Source: Algoriphagus oliviformis
GTDB lineage: Bacteria > Bacteroidota > Bacteroidia > Cytophagales > Cyclobacteriaceae
Direction: 5' to 3'
DNA: 64,000 bases
Assembly: GCF_017254915.1 (NCBI RefSeq)
Contig: NZ_JAFKCT010000001.1
Coordinates: 310,001-374,000 of the forward strand
Below are positions 27,332 to 35,645 of this stretch, in pieces. Every line of letters starts with the position of its first letter. Position 1 is the first letter of the stretch. Both the position numbers and the translations under genes were made by a program. The notes under the pieces are model-generated. The model was not told the origin of the DNA. It saw only the letters and a list, made by a program, of their open reading frames with translations, and did not search any database.

Positions 27332-28441
27332 ATGGAAGAAATAGCAACCGAAAAATCAGCTGCAACCAAAATCAAAAGCTACTTCATCGTAGTCCTGTCG
27401 ATCTTGCTGTTCATTTTTGCCATCGATCTGCTGACCGTAGCCATGGGCCGGCTCAACAGTGAGGTGGCCCGGGAAATGATCCAAGCCACCCGCAATCCTT
27501 TCATCAGCCTTTTTGTGGGACTGCTGGTGACCGCGCTGATCCAAAGCAGCTCCATGGTCACCGCCAGTATCGTCGCCATCGTCGCCTCGGGCAACATGAC
27601 CCTGCAGCAGGCCGTGCCCATGGTGCTGGGTGCCAATATCGGGACTACCCTCACCTCCACGCTCGTCTCGTTCACCTTCATCACCAAGAAAAAGGAATTC
27701 CGGAGGGCGCTCTCCTCGGGCATCACCCATGACCTCTTCAACATCATGAACGTGATCATCCTCTTTCCGCTGGAGCTGCAGTTTAACCTGCTGTCGAAGG
27801 GCTCGGAGAAAATAGCCAAGCTCTTTGCCTCGGGGGACGACTCGGCTGGTGCTTTTGAGTACAACAGGATCTTCACCCGAGAGGCCACCGAGTGGATCGT
27901 AGGCCACATCGACATTCCTTTTCTGTCCACCATCCTGGCGGTTTTCCTCGTGTTTTTCTCGATCAAGATCCTCACCACCTCGGTGTACAAGACCTTCGTA
28001 CTGGATGCGTTTCAGGATATCAGCAAGGCCATTTTCAAAAATACAGGCATTTCCTTTCTGTATGGGGTCTTTTTCACTGCGGCCATCCAGTCCAGCACCG
28101 TCACCACTTGTCTGGTCGTACCCCTGGTGGCAAACCGGCGGGTAAGCCTTGCCAAATCTTTCCCCTTCATCATCGGCGCAAACATCGGCACAACCATCAC
28201 GGCGGTGATCGCCGCCATGTACAAGACCGAAGCGGCCATCGCCCTGGCAGTCGTCCACGTCTTGTTCAATTCCCTGGGGGCGTTGATCTTTCTGCCCTTC
28301 CCCGAGATCCGCCGCATTCCGGTGAAGCTCGCGGAGTACATGGGCAGAACCTCCGTCAAGCATCGTGTCTTTGGCTTCGCCTACATCCTGCTGACTTTTT
28401 TCATTATCCCATTCCTGCTGATCTACTTTAGCCGAGATTAG
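27332..28441 (+). CDS. Na+/Pi cotransporter family protein (NptA-like)
   Basis: 369 residues, multi-spanning. Two copies of the family signature are visible: LIQSSSMVTASIVAIVASG (about 69-87) with VLGANIGTTLTS (about 97-108), and AIQSSTVTTCLVVPLV (about 250-265) with IIGANIGTTITAVIAA (about 278-293); QSS and GANIGTT are the PF02690 hallmarks. Predicted sodium-coupled phosphate symport or efflux. A regulatory PhoU-like C-terminal domain seen in some members is absent. Its last 14 bases overlap the end of deoC on the other strand. Confidence 0.88.
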   Translation: MEEIATEKSAATKIKSYFIVVLSILLFIFAIDLLTVAMGRLNSEVAREMIQATRNPFISLFVGLLVTALIQSSSMVTASIVAIVASGNMTLQQAVPMVLGANIGTTLTSTLVSFTFITKKKEFRRALSSGITHDLFNIMNVIILFPLELQFNLLSKGSEKIAKLFASGDDSAGAFEYNRIFTREATEWIVGHIDIPFLSTILAVFLVFFSIKILTTSVYKTFVLDAFQDISKAIFKNTGISFLYGVFFTAAIQSSTVTTCLVVPLVANRRVSLAKSFPFIIGANIGTTITAVIAAMYKTEAAIALAVVHVLFNSLGALIFLPFPEIRRIPVKLAEYMGRTSVKHRVFGFAYILLTFFIIPFLLIYFSRD

Positions 28442-29105
28442 GCTTTGTCCTCAGCCGGTAGGCTTCCATGATCACCTTGGCAGAGCTGGTGCCTATGCGG
28501 TCGGCTCCCGCGGCGATGAGCTCTAGGGCAAAATCCAGACTTTTGATCCCCCCGCTGGCCTTGATCCCCACTGTGGATGGCAGGGTCTCCCGCATCAGCT
28601 GGATGTCTTCGACCTTCGCTCCGCTGGGCGCGTAGCCGGTAGATGTCTTCACGTAGTCCGCCCCAGCATCTTGGCAGATCAGACAAGCCTCACGGATCTG
28701 CTCCGCCGAGAGATAGGCCGTTTCGATGATCACCTTGAGCACCCGCTCTTCCGCATGGCACAGCTTTGCCAGCTGGGCGATCTCGATCTTGGGCCAGTTC
28801 ATGCCCGAGTGGTAGGCCGTCTGGGACCAGACCAAGTCCAGTTCGTCCGCCCCTTGGCGGATCGCCTCCTGTGCCTCGGCCACTTTGGTCGCCGTGTCCT
28901 CAAAGCCAAAGGGAAAACCGATCACCGTCACCAGCTGGATATCCTGGTCCTGGAGCTCACGTCGCGCTTTTTTCAGCCAAAAAGAAGGCACACAAACCCC
29001 GACAAACTGCTCGTCTATCGCATCTGCGAGCAGGAGGTCCAGATCCTTGGCCGTCATCGTCGGCTTGAGCAGCGTAGATTCCAGATAGCGGTTTAGCTTC
29101 ACCAT
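28428..29105 (-). CDS. deoC: Deoxyribose-phosphate aldolase
   Basis: 225 residues. Cleaves 2-deoxyribose-5-phosphate to acetaldehyde and glyceraldehyde-3-phosphate in deoxynucleoside catabolism. The Schiff-base Lys is in DYVKTSTGYAPSGA (about 152-165), the second active-site Lys in VGIKASGGIKS (about 180-190), and VIGFPFG (about 61-67) is typical of the family. The start at ATG 29105 is 9 bp past the stop of the saccharopine dehydrogenase-like gene on the same strand, so the two are probably co-transcribed. The 3' end overlaps the convergent Na/Pi gene. Confidence 0.93.
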   Translation of the reverse strand: MVKLNRYLESTLLKPTMTAKDLDLLLADAIDEQFVGVCVPSFWLKKARRELQDQDIQLVTVIGFPFGFEDTATKVAEAQEAIRQGADELDLVWSQTAYHSGMNWPKIEIAQLAKLCHAEERVLKVIIETAYLSAEQIREACLICQDAGADYVKTSTGYAPSGAKVEDIQLMRETLPSTVGIKASGGIKSLDFALELIAAGADRIGTSSAKVIMEAYRLRTKPNLG

Positions 29106-29114
29106 AGTAGCTTG

Positions 29115-30323
29115 TTAGTCTGTGGAATTGACAAAGTCCATCAAATACATATACTCCAGCGTCAGGTCTCCGTCACGGGCGATCGTGGCTCGCTCCAGGA
29201 TGGGCGCATTTTCTTCCAAAAGGGCAGGGATCACCCAGTGCTGCAGCTGCTTCCCAAACTCCACCGAAGACTCCCTGGCCAGCTCGCAGGGCAGATTGTC
29301 TATCGCCATGACCGAGATGCTGGTCTGGCTTCCAAACGCGGGAAGCTCGGCTCCATCCTTCCTGTCCACGTCATAGACCGGATCGGAGATCGTCGAAGAC
29401 CTCAGGGTAGTGGGGATCGCACCTCCGATGTCACAGGTGATATCCGCGATCACGGACAGCCCGAAATCCGGGGATTGGATGTCCTCGAGGCTGAAGAGAC
29501 GCGGGGCTCCTGGATTCCAAAAAGCCCCCGCGATCAGGACTTCGCCTGCCTCGGCAAATTTCAGGAAATGGCTCTCGTACTTCTCGGGATGGGTATAAAA
29601 CTCCTCCCGGTCAAAGCCTCCATCCGATTTGCGGCGGTTGAAGTGCGAGGACTCCAGCACGGTGTACACGGGCTCCTCAAAGTACAGGTGCAAAAAGTCG
29701 TGTGCATCTACTTCCATCAGACCAAGGGCATCCAGGATTTCCTTCACGCCCTTTCCCACTCGGCCGGTACCCGTCACCACGATCTTGATGGGCGGCAGCT
29801 GTACTTGCTCCAGCTCCGTCCTGAGTCCCTGCAAATCGCTGCACTCCCAAGCCCGCTTGATATCATACAGTCCGGTCTTTTGGCCGTAGGTCCACAGCGC
29901 ATTATAGGCGCCCACTATCCCGGCCCAGCGCCCAAAGGCGACCACCCGCTGCCCGGCGTCGTCCCGGAGCACCTCGTAATCGATCAGCCGGATGTTCTTT
30001 TCCAAGATCGTCCGCAGGAGCTTTCGGTTTCTCGCCTGCTGCTTGATGGTGTGGGAGAAAAAGAAGTAGGTCTTGTCGGCAATCAAGTCCGAAACGGGGA
30101 CTTCCTTGATGCCAAACAGCCAGTCCGCCTCGGAAATATCCTCCGTCACTGCAATGCCCGCAGCCCGGTATTCCTCGTCCGAAAAACAGCGAAGCTCGCT
30201 GGACTCAACCAAAAAACTCAATTTTCCGCTATGGCTCTGCTGCAGCGCCTGCAGCTGTTCCGGTGAAAAGGGAACTCTTCGGTCTGACGGGATTTTGCCT
30301 TCGCGGATGATTCCGATTTTCAT
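29115..30323 (-). CDS. Alanine/saccharopine dehydrogenase-like NAD(P)-dependent oxidoreductase
   Basis: 402 residues. N-terminal MKIGIIREGKIPSDRRVPFSP and the KEVP motif at about 73 match the alanine dehydrogenase/PNT/lysine-forming saccharopine dehydrogenase N-domain (GI.RE.K...RRV.L.P). The Rossmann motif is IKIVVTGTGRVGKGVKEIL (about 178-196). Later segments VIADITCDIGGAIPTTLRSS and DPVYDVDRKD resemble LYS1-type saccharopine dehydrogenases rather than alanine dehydrogenase. The physiological substrate is not certain; lysine metabolism is the family-based suggestion. It is the first gene of a likely pair with deoC. Confidence 0.8.
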   Translation of the reverse strand: MKIGIIREGKIPSDRRVPFSPEQLQALQQSHSGKLSFLVESSELRCFSDEEYRAAGIAVTEDISEADWLFGIKEVPVSDLIADKTYFFFSHTIKQQARNRKLLRTILEKNIRLIDYEVLRDDAGQRVVAFGRWAGIVGAYNALWTYGQKTGLYDIKRAWECSDLQGLRTELEQVQLPPIKIVVTGTGRVGKGVKEILDALGLMEVDAHDFLHLYFEEPVYTVLESSHFNRRKSDGGFDREEFYTHPEKYESHFLKFAEAGEVLIAGAFWNPGAPRLFSLEDIQSPDFGLSVIADITCDIGGAIPTTLRSSTISDPVYDVDRKDGAELPAFGSQTSISVMAIDNLPCELARESSVEFGKQLQHWVIPALLEENAPILERATIARDGDLTLEYMYLMDFVNSTD

Positions 30324-30466
30324 AAAAGTATCTTTGGGCGGGGGGTTAGCTTAATTGTGGAGACAGAGCCTTGGCTAGCTCTTGCGTTCTTGTCCAAGGT
30401 GTCTTACTCCATCCAAGATAAAAAGATTTTTGTAGGGGCGGCAGCCACTCTCGCCGATTGGGCATT

Positions 30467-30491
30467 AAAAAAGGGGCCTAAGCCCCTTTTT
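30467..30491 (-). terminator. Terminator of the nrnA - FKBP cluster
   Basis: AAAAAGGGGC (30468-30477) pairs with GCCCCTTTTT (30482-30491) around CTAA; on the minus strand the stem ends in a run of T. It lies just past the last FKBP gene (stop at 30496). Confidence 0.88.
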
Positions 30492-30495
30492 AGTA

Positions 30496-31044
30496 TCAAT
30501 CTATCCCGAGAAAGTCCACGTCAAACCGAAGGACGGAGTTGGCGGGTATCCTCGCATTGTTCACCTGATCTCGGTAGGCCCAGGGCGAAGGGATGATCAA
30601 AACCGCCTTGGATCCCGGCCTCAACCTCGCAAATCCGATATGCCATCCCGTGATCACGTTGCCGAGATTCAGGGCAAAGCTATAAGGACGGTAAGATCTG
30701 CCTTCCACATACAGGTCGTTTTCTCGGGCCACACTTTCGATAGAGGTATCAAAGACGCTTCCGTCGGTGATCAGCGAGCCGACGTAGTCGGTGTAGACTA
30801 TCGTGTTGGTCGTGGGCCTGGTGCCTGCTCCCTCTTCCTGCACGATCACCACCACCCCGCTGGGATCGTGGATCCGATAGAGGCTGTCGATCTCGGCGGT
30901 GTCCAAGTAGGCCACGATCTTCACGCTGTCTGCGGCCAGGTTTCCGGCCTCGTCATAGGCGGGACCGATGTTGTAGGGATTGCTTGGCTCGCAGGCAGAG
31001 ATGCCGATCAGGGCAATGAAAAATAAGAGGATTAGGTTTCGCAT
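30496..31044 (-). CDS. FKBP-type peptidyl-prolyl isomerase lipoprotein (third of three)
   Basis: 182 residues. The signal peptide ends in a lipobox, GISAC (Cys18), so the protein is probably lipidated. The C-terminal FKBP domain shows YTDYVGSLITDGSVFDTSIE, VITGWHIGFARLRPG and LIIPSPWAYRD: the active-site Tyr, Phe-Asp, Trp and Tyr positions are kept. It is the last gene of a run of three FKBP genes on the same strand, 3 bp after the preceding one. In flavobacteria a lipoprotein FKBP in an equivalent neighbourhood is GldI, needed for gliding; equivalence here is not shown. Confidence 0.85.
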   Translation of the reverse strand: MRNLILLFFIALIGISACEPSNPYNIGPAYDEAGNLAADSVKIVAYLDTAEIDSLYRIHDPSGVVVIVQEEGAGTRPTTNTIVYTDYVGSLITDGSVFDTSIESVARENDLYVEGRSYRPYSFALNLGNVITGWHIGFARLRPGSKAVLIIPSPWAYRDQVNNARIPANSVLRFDVDFLGID

Positions 31045-31047
31045 TCC

Positions 31048-31605
31048 TTATTGGTGGTTTGGCCCGTTGGTCACTTCCAACAGCTCAATTTCGAAAATCA
31101 ACGGACTGTTTGGTGGGATGTTGTTTTGGCCGGAAGAGCCATAGCCCAGATGGGAAGGGAAGATCACCGTCGCCTTTTCCCCCACCCGCATCAGCGAAGT
31201 GGCGTATTCGAAGCCGGAGATCAGACCAACTCCCAGCGCAGTCCGCATTGGGGCATAGTTTCTTTGGGAATTGTAGACGCCATTGTCCTTGGCCACCTGC
31301 TCGATGGAGCTGTCAAAGACTTTGTTGGTCAGCAGCCTGCCTGTATAGTTGACCTTGACAGTGTCCAATCGAAGGATCTGGTCGTTGACCGTCGGGGCGA
31401 CCGAAGTTTCCCAAAACATGTAAATCCCGTCAGAAGGCACAGAGAATTCCTTTGCGGTAGGCAATGTGTTGTCCTCCAGATATTCCTCTATGGCCTTGAG
31501 GTCATTTTGGAAAATGATCTCTTGGCTCTGATCCGGGTCGATACAGGAGACCAGGGAGACTACTGCCAGAAGCAGGGAAGCGAAAGCGGAAAATCGGTAA
31601 TTCAT
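31048..31605 (-). CDS. FKBP-like lipoprotein with altered active site (second of three)
   Basis: 185 residues. The signal peptide ends in LVSC (Cys21, lipobox). The FKBP domain has VNYTGRLLTNKVFDSSIE and VIFPSHLGYGSSG, but the usual Trp of the VI.GW motif is Phe here (LISGFEYATSLMRVG), so prolyl isomerase activity may be weakened or replaced by a chaperone role. Between the lipobox and the FKBP domain is a linker of about 55 residues, containing IEEYLEDNTLPTAKEF. Flanked by the other two FKBP genes with gaps of 34 and 3 bp. Confidence 0.85.
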   Translation of the reverse strand: MNYRFSAFASLLLAVVSLVSCIDPDQSQEIIFQNDLKAIEEYLEDNTLPTAKEFSVPSDGIYMFWETSVAPTVNDQILRLDTVKVNYTGRLLTNKVFDSSIEQVAKDNGVYNSQRNYAPMRTALGVGLISGFEYATSLMRVGEKATVIFPSHLGYGSSGQNNIPPNSPLIFEIELLEVTNGPNHQ

Positions 31606-31639
31606 GTGTATTGGTTTGTTTTAAGATGTGATGCGACGA

Positions 31640-32566
31640 CTATTTCTGTACGTCGGTCACTTCCACGTCAAAGACAAGGATGGAGTTGCCCGGGATCAGC
31701 GCGCCAGCTCCGCTCTCGCCATAAGCCAAAGGAGAAGGAATGATAAACTTCGCCTTGGAGCCCTTCTTCAGCAGCATCAGCCCTTCGTCCCATCCTGGGA
31801 TCACCTGGCCCATTCCGACATTGACCGGAAGTGGCTCATAAGGTCTGCCTTCGTTGAAGATGTTGTTGGCCTTGGCCAGCTCTGGCAAAGATGTGTCAAA
31901 CATGGTACCGTCCAGCAGGTAGCCTGCATAGTTCACGTGCATGGTGGTGCCAGGAGTGGTTGCCTCGCCGGTTCCCTCTTTTTCGATGACGTAGTAGAGA
32001 CCGTTTTCAGTCTTGGACGCAGTCAGTCCCTTCTCCGCTACATAGGCTTCGATAGTTTTTGCTTCTTCCACCAGGAGGTTTTTGGCTCGCTCGGCGCTTT
32101 TGGCCTGCTCGGCCATCATCACTTCCTGATAGAAAGCCTGCATTGCGGAGTCGCTTTTCACGTCAAATGCTCCCAGCTTTACCTTGACGATGTCCTCTTC
32201 CTTCAGGAAAGGAGGGTGGTTGCCGTTGAAGATGATCTTGGCAGTGGACTGGAAGTTGATGGAGTCGCCCTTTCTGAGGGAAAGGAAGATCTCATCCATG
32301 CCGTTTTGTGGCGTGATGGAATCGTTGGCCATCAGGTATCCTGGGAAAGGCTGGTCTACCGTGGTGTAGATCACCGAGTCGGAAGCCGTGGCAATCTCCA
32401 GGTTGTAGAGCACAAACTGCCCGTTAGGCGCCTTTTCGGAACCCTCCTTGATATAGGTGTACTCGATGCCGTCCTTTTCCGTAGTCTTGGTTTTCTGGCA
32501 AGAAGACATGGTGCTCGCCCCAAACATCAGAACGAGGATGGCCAAAAGGCTTTTTTTGTTTTTCAT
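31640..32566 (-). CDS. FKBP-type peptidyl-prolyl isomerase lipoprotein, long form (first of three)
   Basis: 308 residues. The signal peptide ends in MSSC (Cys23, lipobox). The N-terminal part (about 30-205) contains a beta-rich FKBP-like half (ITPQNGMDEIFLSLRKGDSINFQS resembles a degenerate FKBP loop) and a helical linker rich in Ala, Lys and Glu; the C-terminal FKBP domain (about 215-308) is complete (VNYAGYLLDGTMFDTSL, VIPGWDEGLMLLKKG, FIIPSPLAYGESGAG). It follows nrnA by 45 bp, a neighbourhood conserved in Bacteroidota. Likely anchored in the outer membrane and acting on periplasmic or surface proteins. Confidence 0.87.
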   Translation of the reverse strand: MKNKKSLLAILVLMFGASTMSSCQKTKTTEKDGIEYTYIKEGSEKAPNGQFVLYNLEIATASDSVIYTTVDQPFPGYLMANDSITPQNGMDEIFLSLRKGDSINFQSTAKIIFNGNHPPFLKEEDIVKVKLGAFDVKSDSAMQAFYQEVMMAEQAKSAERAKNLLVEEAKTIEAYVAEKGLTASKTENGLYYVIEKEGTGEATTPGTTMHVNYAGYLLDGTMFDTSLPELAKANNIFNEGRPYEPLPVNVGMGQVIPGWDEGLMLLKKGSKAKFIIPSPLAYGESGAGALIPGNSILVFDVEVTDVQK

Positions 32567-32611
32567 AAAGTATTAAGTGAATTTTTTGGAGTAAGCTTTT
32601 TGAGAGAATCC

Positions 32612-33649
32612 CTAGTCTGCGGTCAGGGACACGGAGTGAAAGAGTTCATCCTGGTATTTTTCGACGAGGGATTCAAACTGGTCAACGGTTTCCTTCAGGC
32701 TAAGGGTGGATTTTCCGCCGGCAGCGTTTTTATGTCCGCCCCCGTTGAAGTGGGCCGCGGCAAACTTGTTGACCGCCACATCGCTGCTGGAGCGAAAAGA
32801 GATCTTGATGCCGTCTTCCCGCTCGGAAAACAACGCGGCGAGCTTGATCCCGTCCAAAGATAAAGCATAATTGACCAAACCTTCGGTGTCGCCGGTTTGG
32901 CTTTGATATTTTTTAAGATCTTTTTTGCTGATGACGAAATAGGCCATGTGCAGGTCCTCGCGCACGACCAGCCTGCGGGTGATGGCAAAGCCGATAAATT
33001 TCAGCCGGTTGACCGAGTTGGAGTCGTAGATCCAGTTGGAGATCTGGGAGGCGTCCGCTCCCTTGTCGATCAGCTCGGCCACCACGAGATGGACGTTTTT
33101 GGTGGTGTTGGGATGGCGAAATCCCCCCGTGTCGGTCATGATGCCGGCATAGAGGCATTCGGCGATGTCCTTGTCTATGGCGTCCTTGTCACCCAGCTCG
33201 TTGACGATCAGCTCATACACCAGCTCGCAGGTCGCCGCGGCCTGGGTGCTCCAGTACCTGAAGTCGGCAAAATCCTCCGGATCCTGGTGGTGGTCGATGT
33301 TCACCACAAAGGCCTCCGACTTGCGGATCAGCTCGCCGAGCTCATTGACCCTACCGAGGACAGAAAAATCCAGGCAAAAGATCAGGTCGGCTTCCTCAAG
33401 TCTCTGGGTGGCCACCTTGCGGTCATCCGGCTTGCTAAAATCGAGCACCGAGTCGTTGCCTTTCATCCAGGCCAGGAAGGAGGGATAGTCCGAGGGAGTC
33501 ACCACCGACACTTCGTGCCCCTTCTTGAGGAGGTAGTTGGCCAAGCCCAGGGAGGAGCCCAAGGCGTCCGCATCGGGCTTCACGTGGGTGGTGATGAATA
33601 TTTTCTTGGGTGTGGACAGTTCTTTTTTAAACGAGGCTAAAGCTTCCAT
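32612..33649 (-). CDS. nrnA: DHH/DHHA1 phosphoesterase, NrnA-type oligoribonuclease / pAp phosphatase
   Basis: 345 residues from ATG 33649. DHH-domain motifs: HVKPDADALGSSLGL (about 22-36), FCLDFSVLGRV (about 90-100) and VNIDHHQDPEDFAD (about 118-131); the DHHA1 domain ends in GGGHKNAAGG (about 311-320), which binds the substrate. These enzymes degrade short RNA oligomers and 3'-phosphoadenosine-5'-phosphate with Mn2+. An upstream extension to 33691 lacks family support. It diverges from ndk and is followed by the FKBP genes. Confidence 0.9.
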   Translation of the reverse strand: MEALASFKKELSTPKKIFITTHVKPDADALGSSLGLANYLLKKGHEVSVVTPSDYPSFLAWMKGNDSVLDFSKPDDRKVATQRLEEADLIFCLDFSVLGRVNELGELIRKSEAFVVNIDHHQDPEDFADFRYWSTQAAATCELVYELIVNELGDKDAIDKDIAECLYAGIMTDTGGFRHPNTTKNVHLVVAELIDKGADASQISNWIYDSNSVNRLKFIGFAITRRLVVREDLHMAYFVISKKDLKKYQSQTGDTEGLVNYALSLDGIKLAALFSEREDGIKISFRSSSDVAVNKFAAAHFNGGGHKNAAGGKSTLSLKETVDQFESLVEKYQDELFHSVSLTAD

Positions 33650-33795
33650 TAATATCAATTCAGCGGCACTTTTGGCCCTTGTAGCGTGCAAAGGTCACGA
33701 ATTTTTTGAGAAATCCCAAAGTAGACAGCCCCCTGATCCTAAGCGCCGTAGGCTAGAATTAGTCGTCCTTAGCGATTATTTGAAGGGAAAAACCC

Positions 33796-33803
33796 TATTT
33801 TTG
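33796..33803 (+). promoter_or_regulatory. Bacteroidota-type -7 element upstream of ndk
   Basis: TATTTTTG matches TAnnTTTG exactly and ends 33 bases before the ndk start. A TTTG lies at 33779-33782, but the 13-base spacing is shorter than the usual 19-21, so only the -7 part is called. Confidence 0.5.
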
Positions 33804-33836
33804 CGGCCGAATTAAACCAAGACAAAACAACATCCC

Positions 33837-34259
33837 ATGGCAAGTAACAGAACATTCACCATGATCAAGCCGGACGCTTTCGAAGCGGGAAACTCAGGCG
33901 CTATCCTCAAGATGATCGAAGAAGCAGGCTTCAAGATCGTGGCCATGAAAGCTACCCAGCTCAGCCCAGAGATGGCTGGCAAGTTCTATGAAGTGCACAA
34001 GGAAAGACCTTTCTACGGCGATCTCTGCAAGTACATGTCCTCTGGCCCCATCATCGCCGCCATCCTCGAAAAGGACAACGCAGTGGAGGACTTCCGTACC
34101 CTGATCGGAGCTACCAACCCAGCCAATGCGGCCGAAGGAACCATCCGTAAGATCTTCGCCAAGTCCATCGAAGCCAACGCCGTTCACGGATCTGACTCCG
34201 ACGAAAACGCCGCCATCGAGGGCAACTTCTACTTCTCCCAGTTTGAGCGAGTGATCTGA
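33837..34259 (+). CDS. ndk: Nucleoside diphosphate kinase
   Basis: 140 residues, the normal family length. Transfers the gamma phosphate between nucleoside triphosphates and diphosphates through a phosphohistidine. The family hallmark [15 protein letters not shown] (about 116-130) contains the catalytic His; [18 protein letters not shown] (about 6-23) and [19 protein letters not shown] (about 86-104) form the nucleotide site. It diverges from nrnA and has its own promoter element. A heptamer repeat and a terminator follow. Confidence 0.97.
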   Translation: MASNRTFTMIKPDAFEAGNSGAILKMIEEAGFKIVAMKATQLSPEMAGKFYEVHKERPFYGDLCKYMSSGPIIAAILEKDNAVEDFRTLIGATNPANAAEGTIRKIFAKSIEANAVHGSDSDENAAIEGNFYFSQFERVI

Positions 34260-34264
34260 TTTTT

Positions 34265-34278
34265 GGTCAACAGTCGAC
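34265..34278. repeat. Two-unit heptamer repeat (GGTCAAC AGTCGAC)
   Basis: Directly past the ndk stop codon are two adjoining heptamers of the same (G/A)GTCNAC pattern that occurs in longer tandem form at 51032-51059 and 55194-55221. All three lie at convergent gene ends. Confidence 0.5.
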
Positions 34279-34332
34279 GGAGGACACCTGTCCGCTGTGG
34301 CGGAGTCCTCGGATCAAAGAATCTCAGAAATA

Positions 34333-34360
34333 AAAAATGCGCCCTTCGAGGCGCATTTTT
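34333..34360. terminator. Bidirectional terminator after ndk
   Basis: AAAAATGCGCC (34333-34343) pairs with GGCGCATTTTT (34350-34360) around CTTCGA, with A and T runs at the two ends. It serves convergent ndk and the TPM-domain operon. Confidence 0.88.
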
Positions 34361-34412
34361 TATTTGGGTAAGTTTCTGATTTTTTGCCTTTTGTCAAAGG
34401 GAAGCAGGTGGG

Positions 34413-35228
34413 CTACCAGCTCCCGCCGGCCCCGCCACCGCCGAAACCGCCGCCGCCGAAGCCTCCAAATCCACCGCCTCCACCGAAGCCGCCCCCGCCA
34501 AAAGAACCACGACCCGAGGAGAAGTCGCCAAACTTGCCGCCGCCGCCCTTGAGCATGTTGGCTAGCATGATGGTCGTCCAGAGGTCTATGCCTCCGCCCC
34601 GACCCCCCATGTGGTTGTCGTTGTCATTGCGGTTTTTGATCAACGGGATGATCACAAAAATGATAATGAAGAGCAGAATGATGAAGATCGCGCCGCCATG
34701 GTTGCCGTCGGATTCCACATCTTCGGCCTTGTACTCACCAGAGGCCAGCTTGATGATCATGTCCGTGGCCTGATCCAGACCTTGGTAGTAGGCCTCCATT
34801 TTGAAGCTGGGAATGATCAGGTTCGTGACGATGCGCTTGGCCAGTGCGTCAGGCACCGCTCCTTCCATTCCGTAGCCAGTGGCGATAAAGACGTTTCTGT
34901 CCTCCATCGCTGCGAGGATCAGGATGCCGTTGTCGTTTTTTTCCCCGCCTATGCCCCAGGCCTGGGCCAGCCGCTGGCTGTAGTCCGCGATCTCATAGTC
35001 GCCCGTAGACCGCATCATCACGATGGCGATCTGGGTCGAGGTACTGTCATTGTAGGCGACGAGCTTCTGCTCCAGCTTGGCCATCTCCTCGGTCGACAGG
35101 GTGCCGGTAAAGTCGGTCACCAAGCGGGGGGGATTGGGCACAGGCGGAAAATCCTGGGCCTGGAGCTGTCCGATCAGCAGGACAAACCAAAGCAGGAGCA
35201 GGGGCTTTTTAGCCAAAAGATATGTCAT
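34413..35228 (-). CDS. TPM-domain protein with Gly-rich tail (YgcG-like)
   Basis: 271 residues: signal peptide (about 1-24), TPM/TLP18.3 domain (about 38-165; VTDFTGTLSTEEMAKLEQKL, TQIAIVMMRSTGDYEI, GILILAAMEDRNVFIATGYGMEG), one membrane segment of Ile/Phe (about 180-196), and a tail of about 55 residues made of Gly, Phe and Ser (GGGGFGG repeats). This arrangement is typical of YgcG/TPM proteins that accompany LemA; function in the envelope is poorly known. Its start overlaps the end of the preceding TPM gene by 20 bases. Confidence 0.88.
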   Translation of the reverse strand: MTYLLAKKPLLLLWFVLLIGQLQAQDFPPVPNPPRLVTDFTGTLSTEEMAKLEQKLVAYNDSTSTQIAIVMMRSTGDYEIADYSQRLAQAWGIGGEKNDNGILILAAMEDRNVFIATGYGMEGAVPDALAKRIVTNLIIPSFKMEAYYQGLDQATDMIIKLASGEYKAEDVESDGNHGGAIFIILLFIIIFVIIPLIKNRNDNDNHMGGRGGGIDLWTTIMLANMLKGGGGKFGDFSSGRGSFGGGGFGGGGGFGGFGGGGFGGGGAGGSW

Positions 35229-35643
35229 CCGAGAGTTCGTTTACATCCCCATCTTGATCGTAGGGGAAATGCGCCGACAGCTGCTCGCCGGCGAGGTGAA
35301 TGCCTTCGATGAGGCCCTGGGTAAATTTTCCCTGGCGGAAATGGGAGAGCATCAGCTCCTTGGTGCTTTCCCAAAAACCCTTGGGAACCACGGCATTGAT
35401 GCCCTTGTCGCCAAGGATGGCAAACTTGTGGTCCAAGACGGCCAGGTAGACCAAGACGCCATTACGGTCTTTGGTCTGGTACATCTTGAGGGTTTCGAAA
35501 ACCTCCGCCGCGCGGTCGAGGACGTCGCCTCGGCAGTGGTTTTCGATATGAACCTGGATCTCCCCGGAGGTACGGGTCTCAGCCGACTGGATCGCAGCGG
35601 TGATCTGGGCCTTTTCCTCCGGGGAAAATAATTTATCAGCCAT
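35209..35643 (-). CDS. Short TPM-domain protein
   Basis: 144 residues without a signal peptide or membrane segment. FSPEEKAQITAAIQSAETRTSGEIQVHIENHC (first 35 residues) and NGVLVYLAVLDHKFAILGDKGIN (about 65-87) mark the TPM_phosphatase (TLP18.3/Psb32/MOLO-1) domain. It is the middle gene of lemA - TPM - TPM; the start lies 2 bp past the lemA stop and the end overlaps the next gene by 20 bases, so the three are translated together. Confidence 0.87.
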   Translation of the reverse strand: MADKLFSPEEKAQITAAIQSAETRTSGEIQVHIENHCRGDVLDRAAEVFETLKMYQTKDRNGVLVYLAVLDHKFAILGDKGINAVVPKGFWESTKELMLSHFRQGKFTQGLIEGIHLAGEQLSAHFPYDQDGDVNELSDDISFG

Positions 35644-35645
35644 GG

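Noticed and set aside
29112-30266. 384-residue open frame opposite the saccharopine dehydrogenase-like gene
   Set aside because: Shadow of a conserved Rossmann enzyme; no motif of its own.
31628-32863. 411-residue open frame on the + strand opposite the first FKBP gene and nrnA end
   Set aside because: Crosses the gap between two well-supported minus-strand genes and has no family features.
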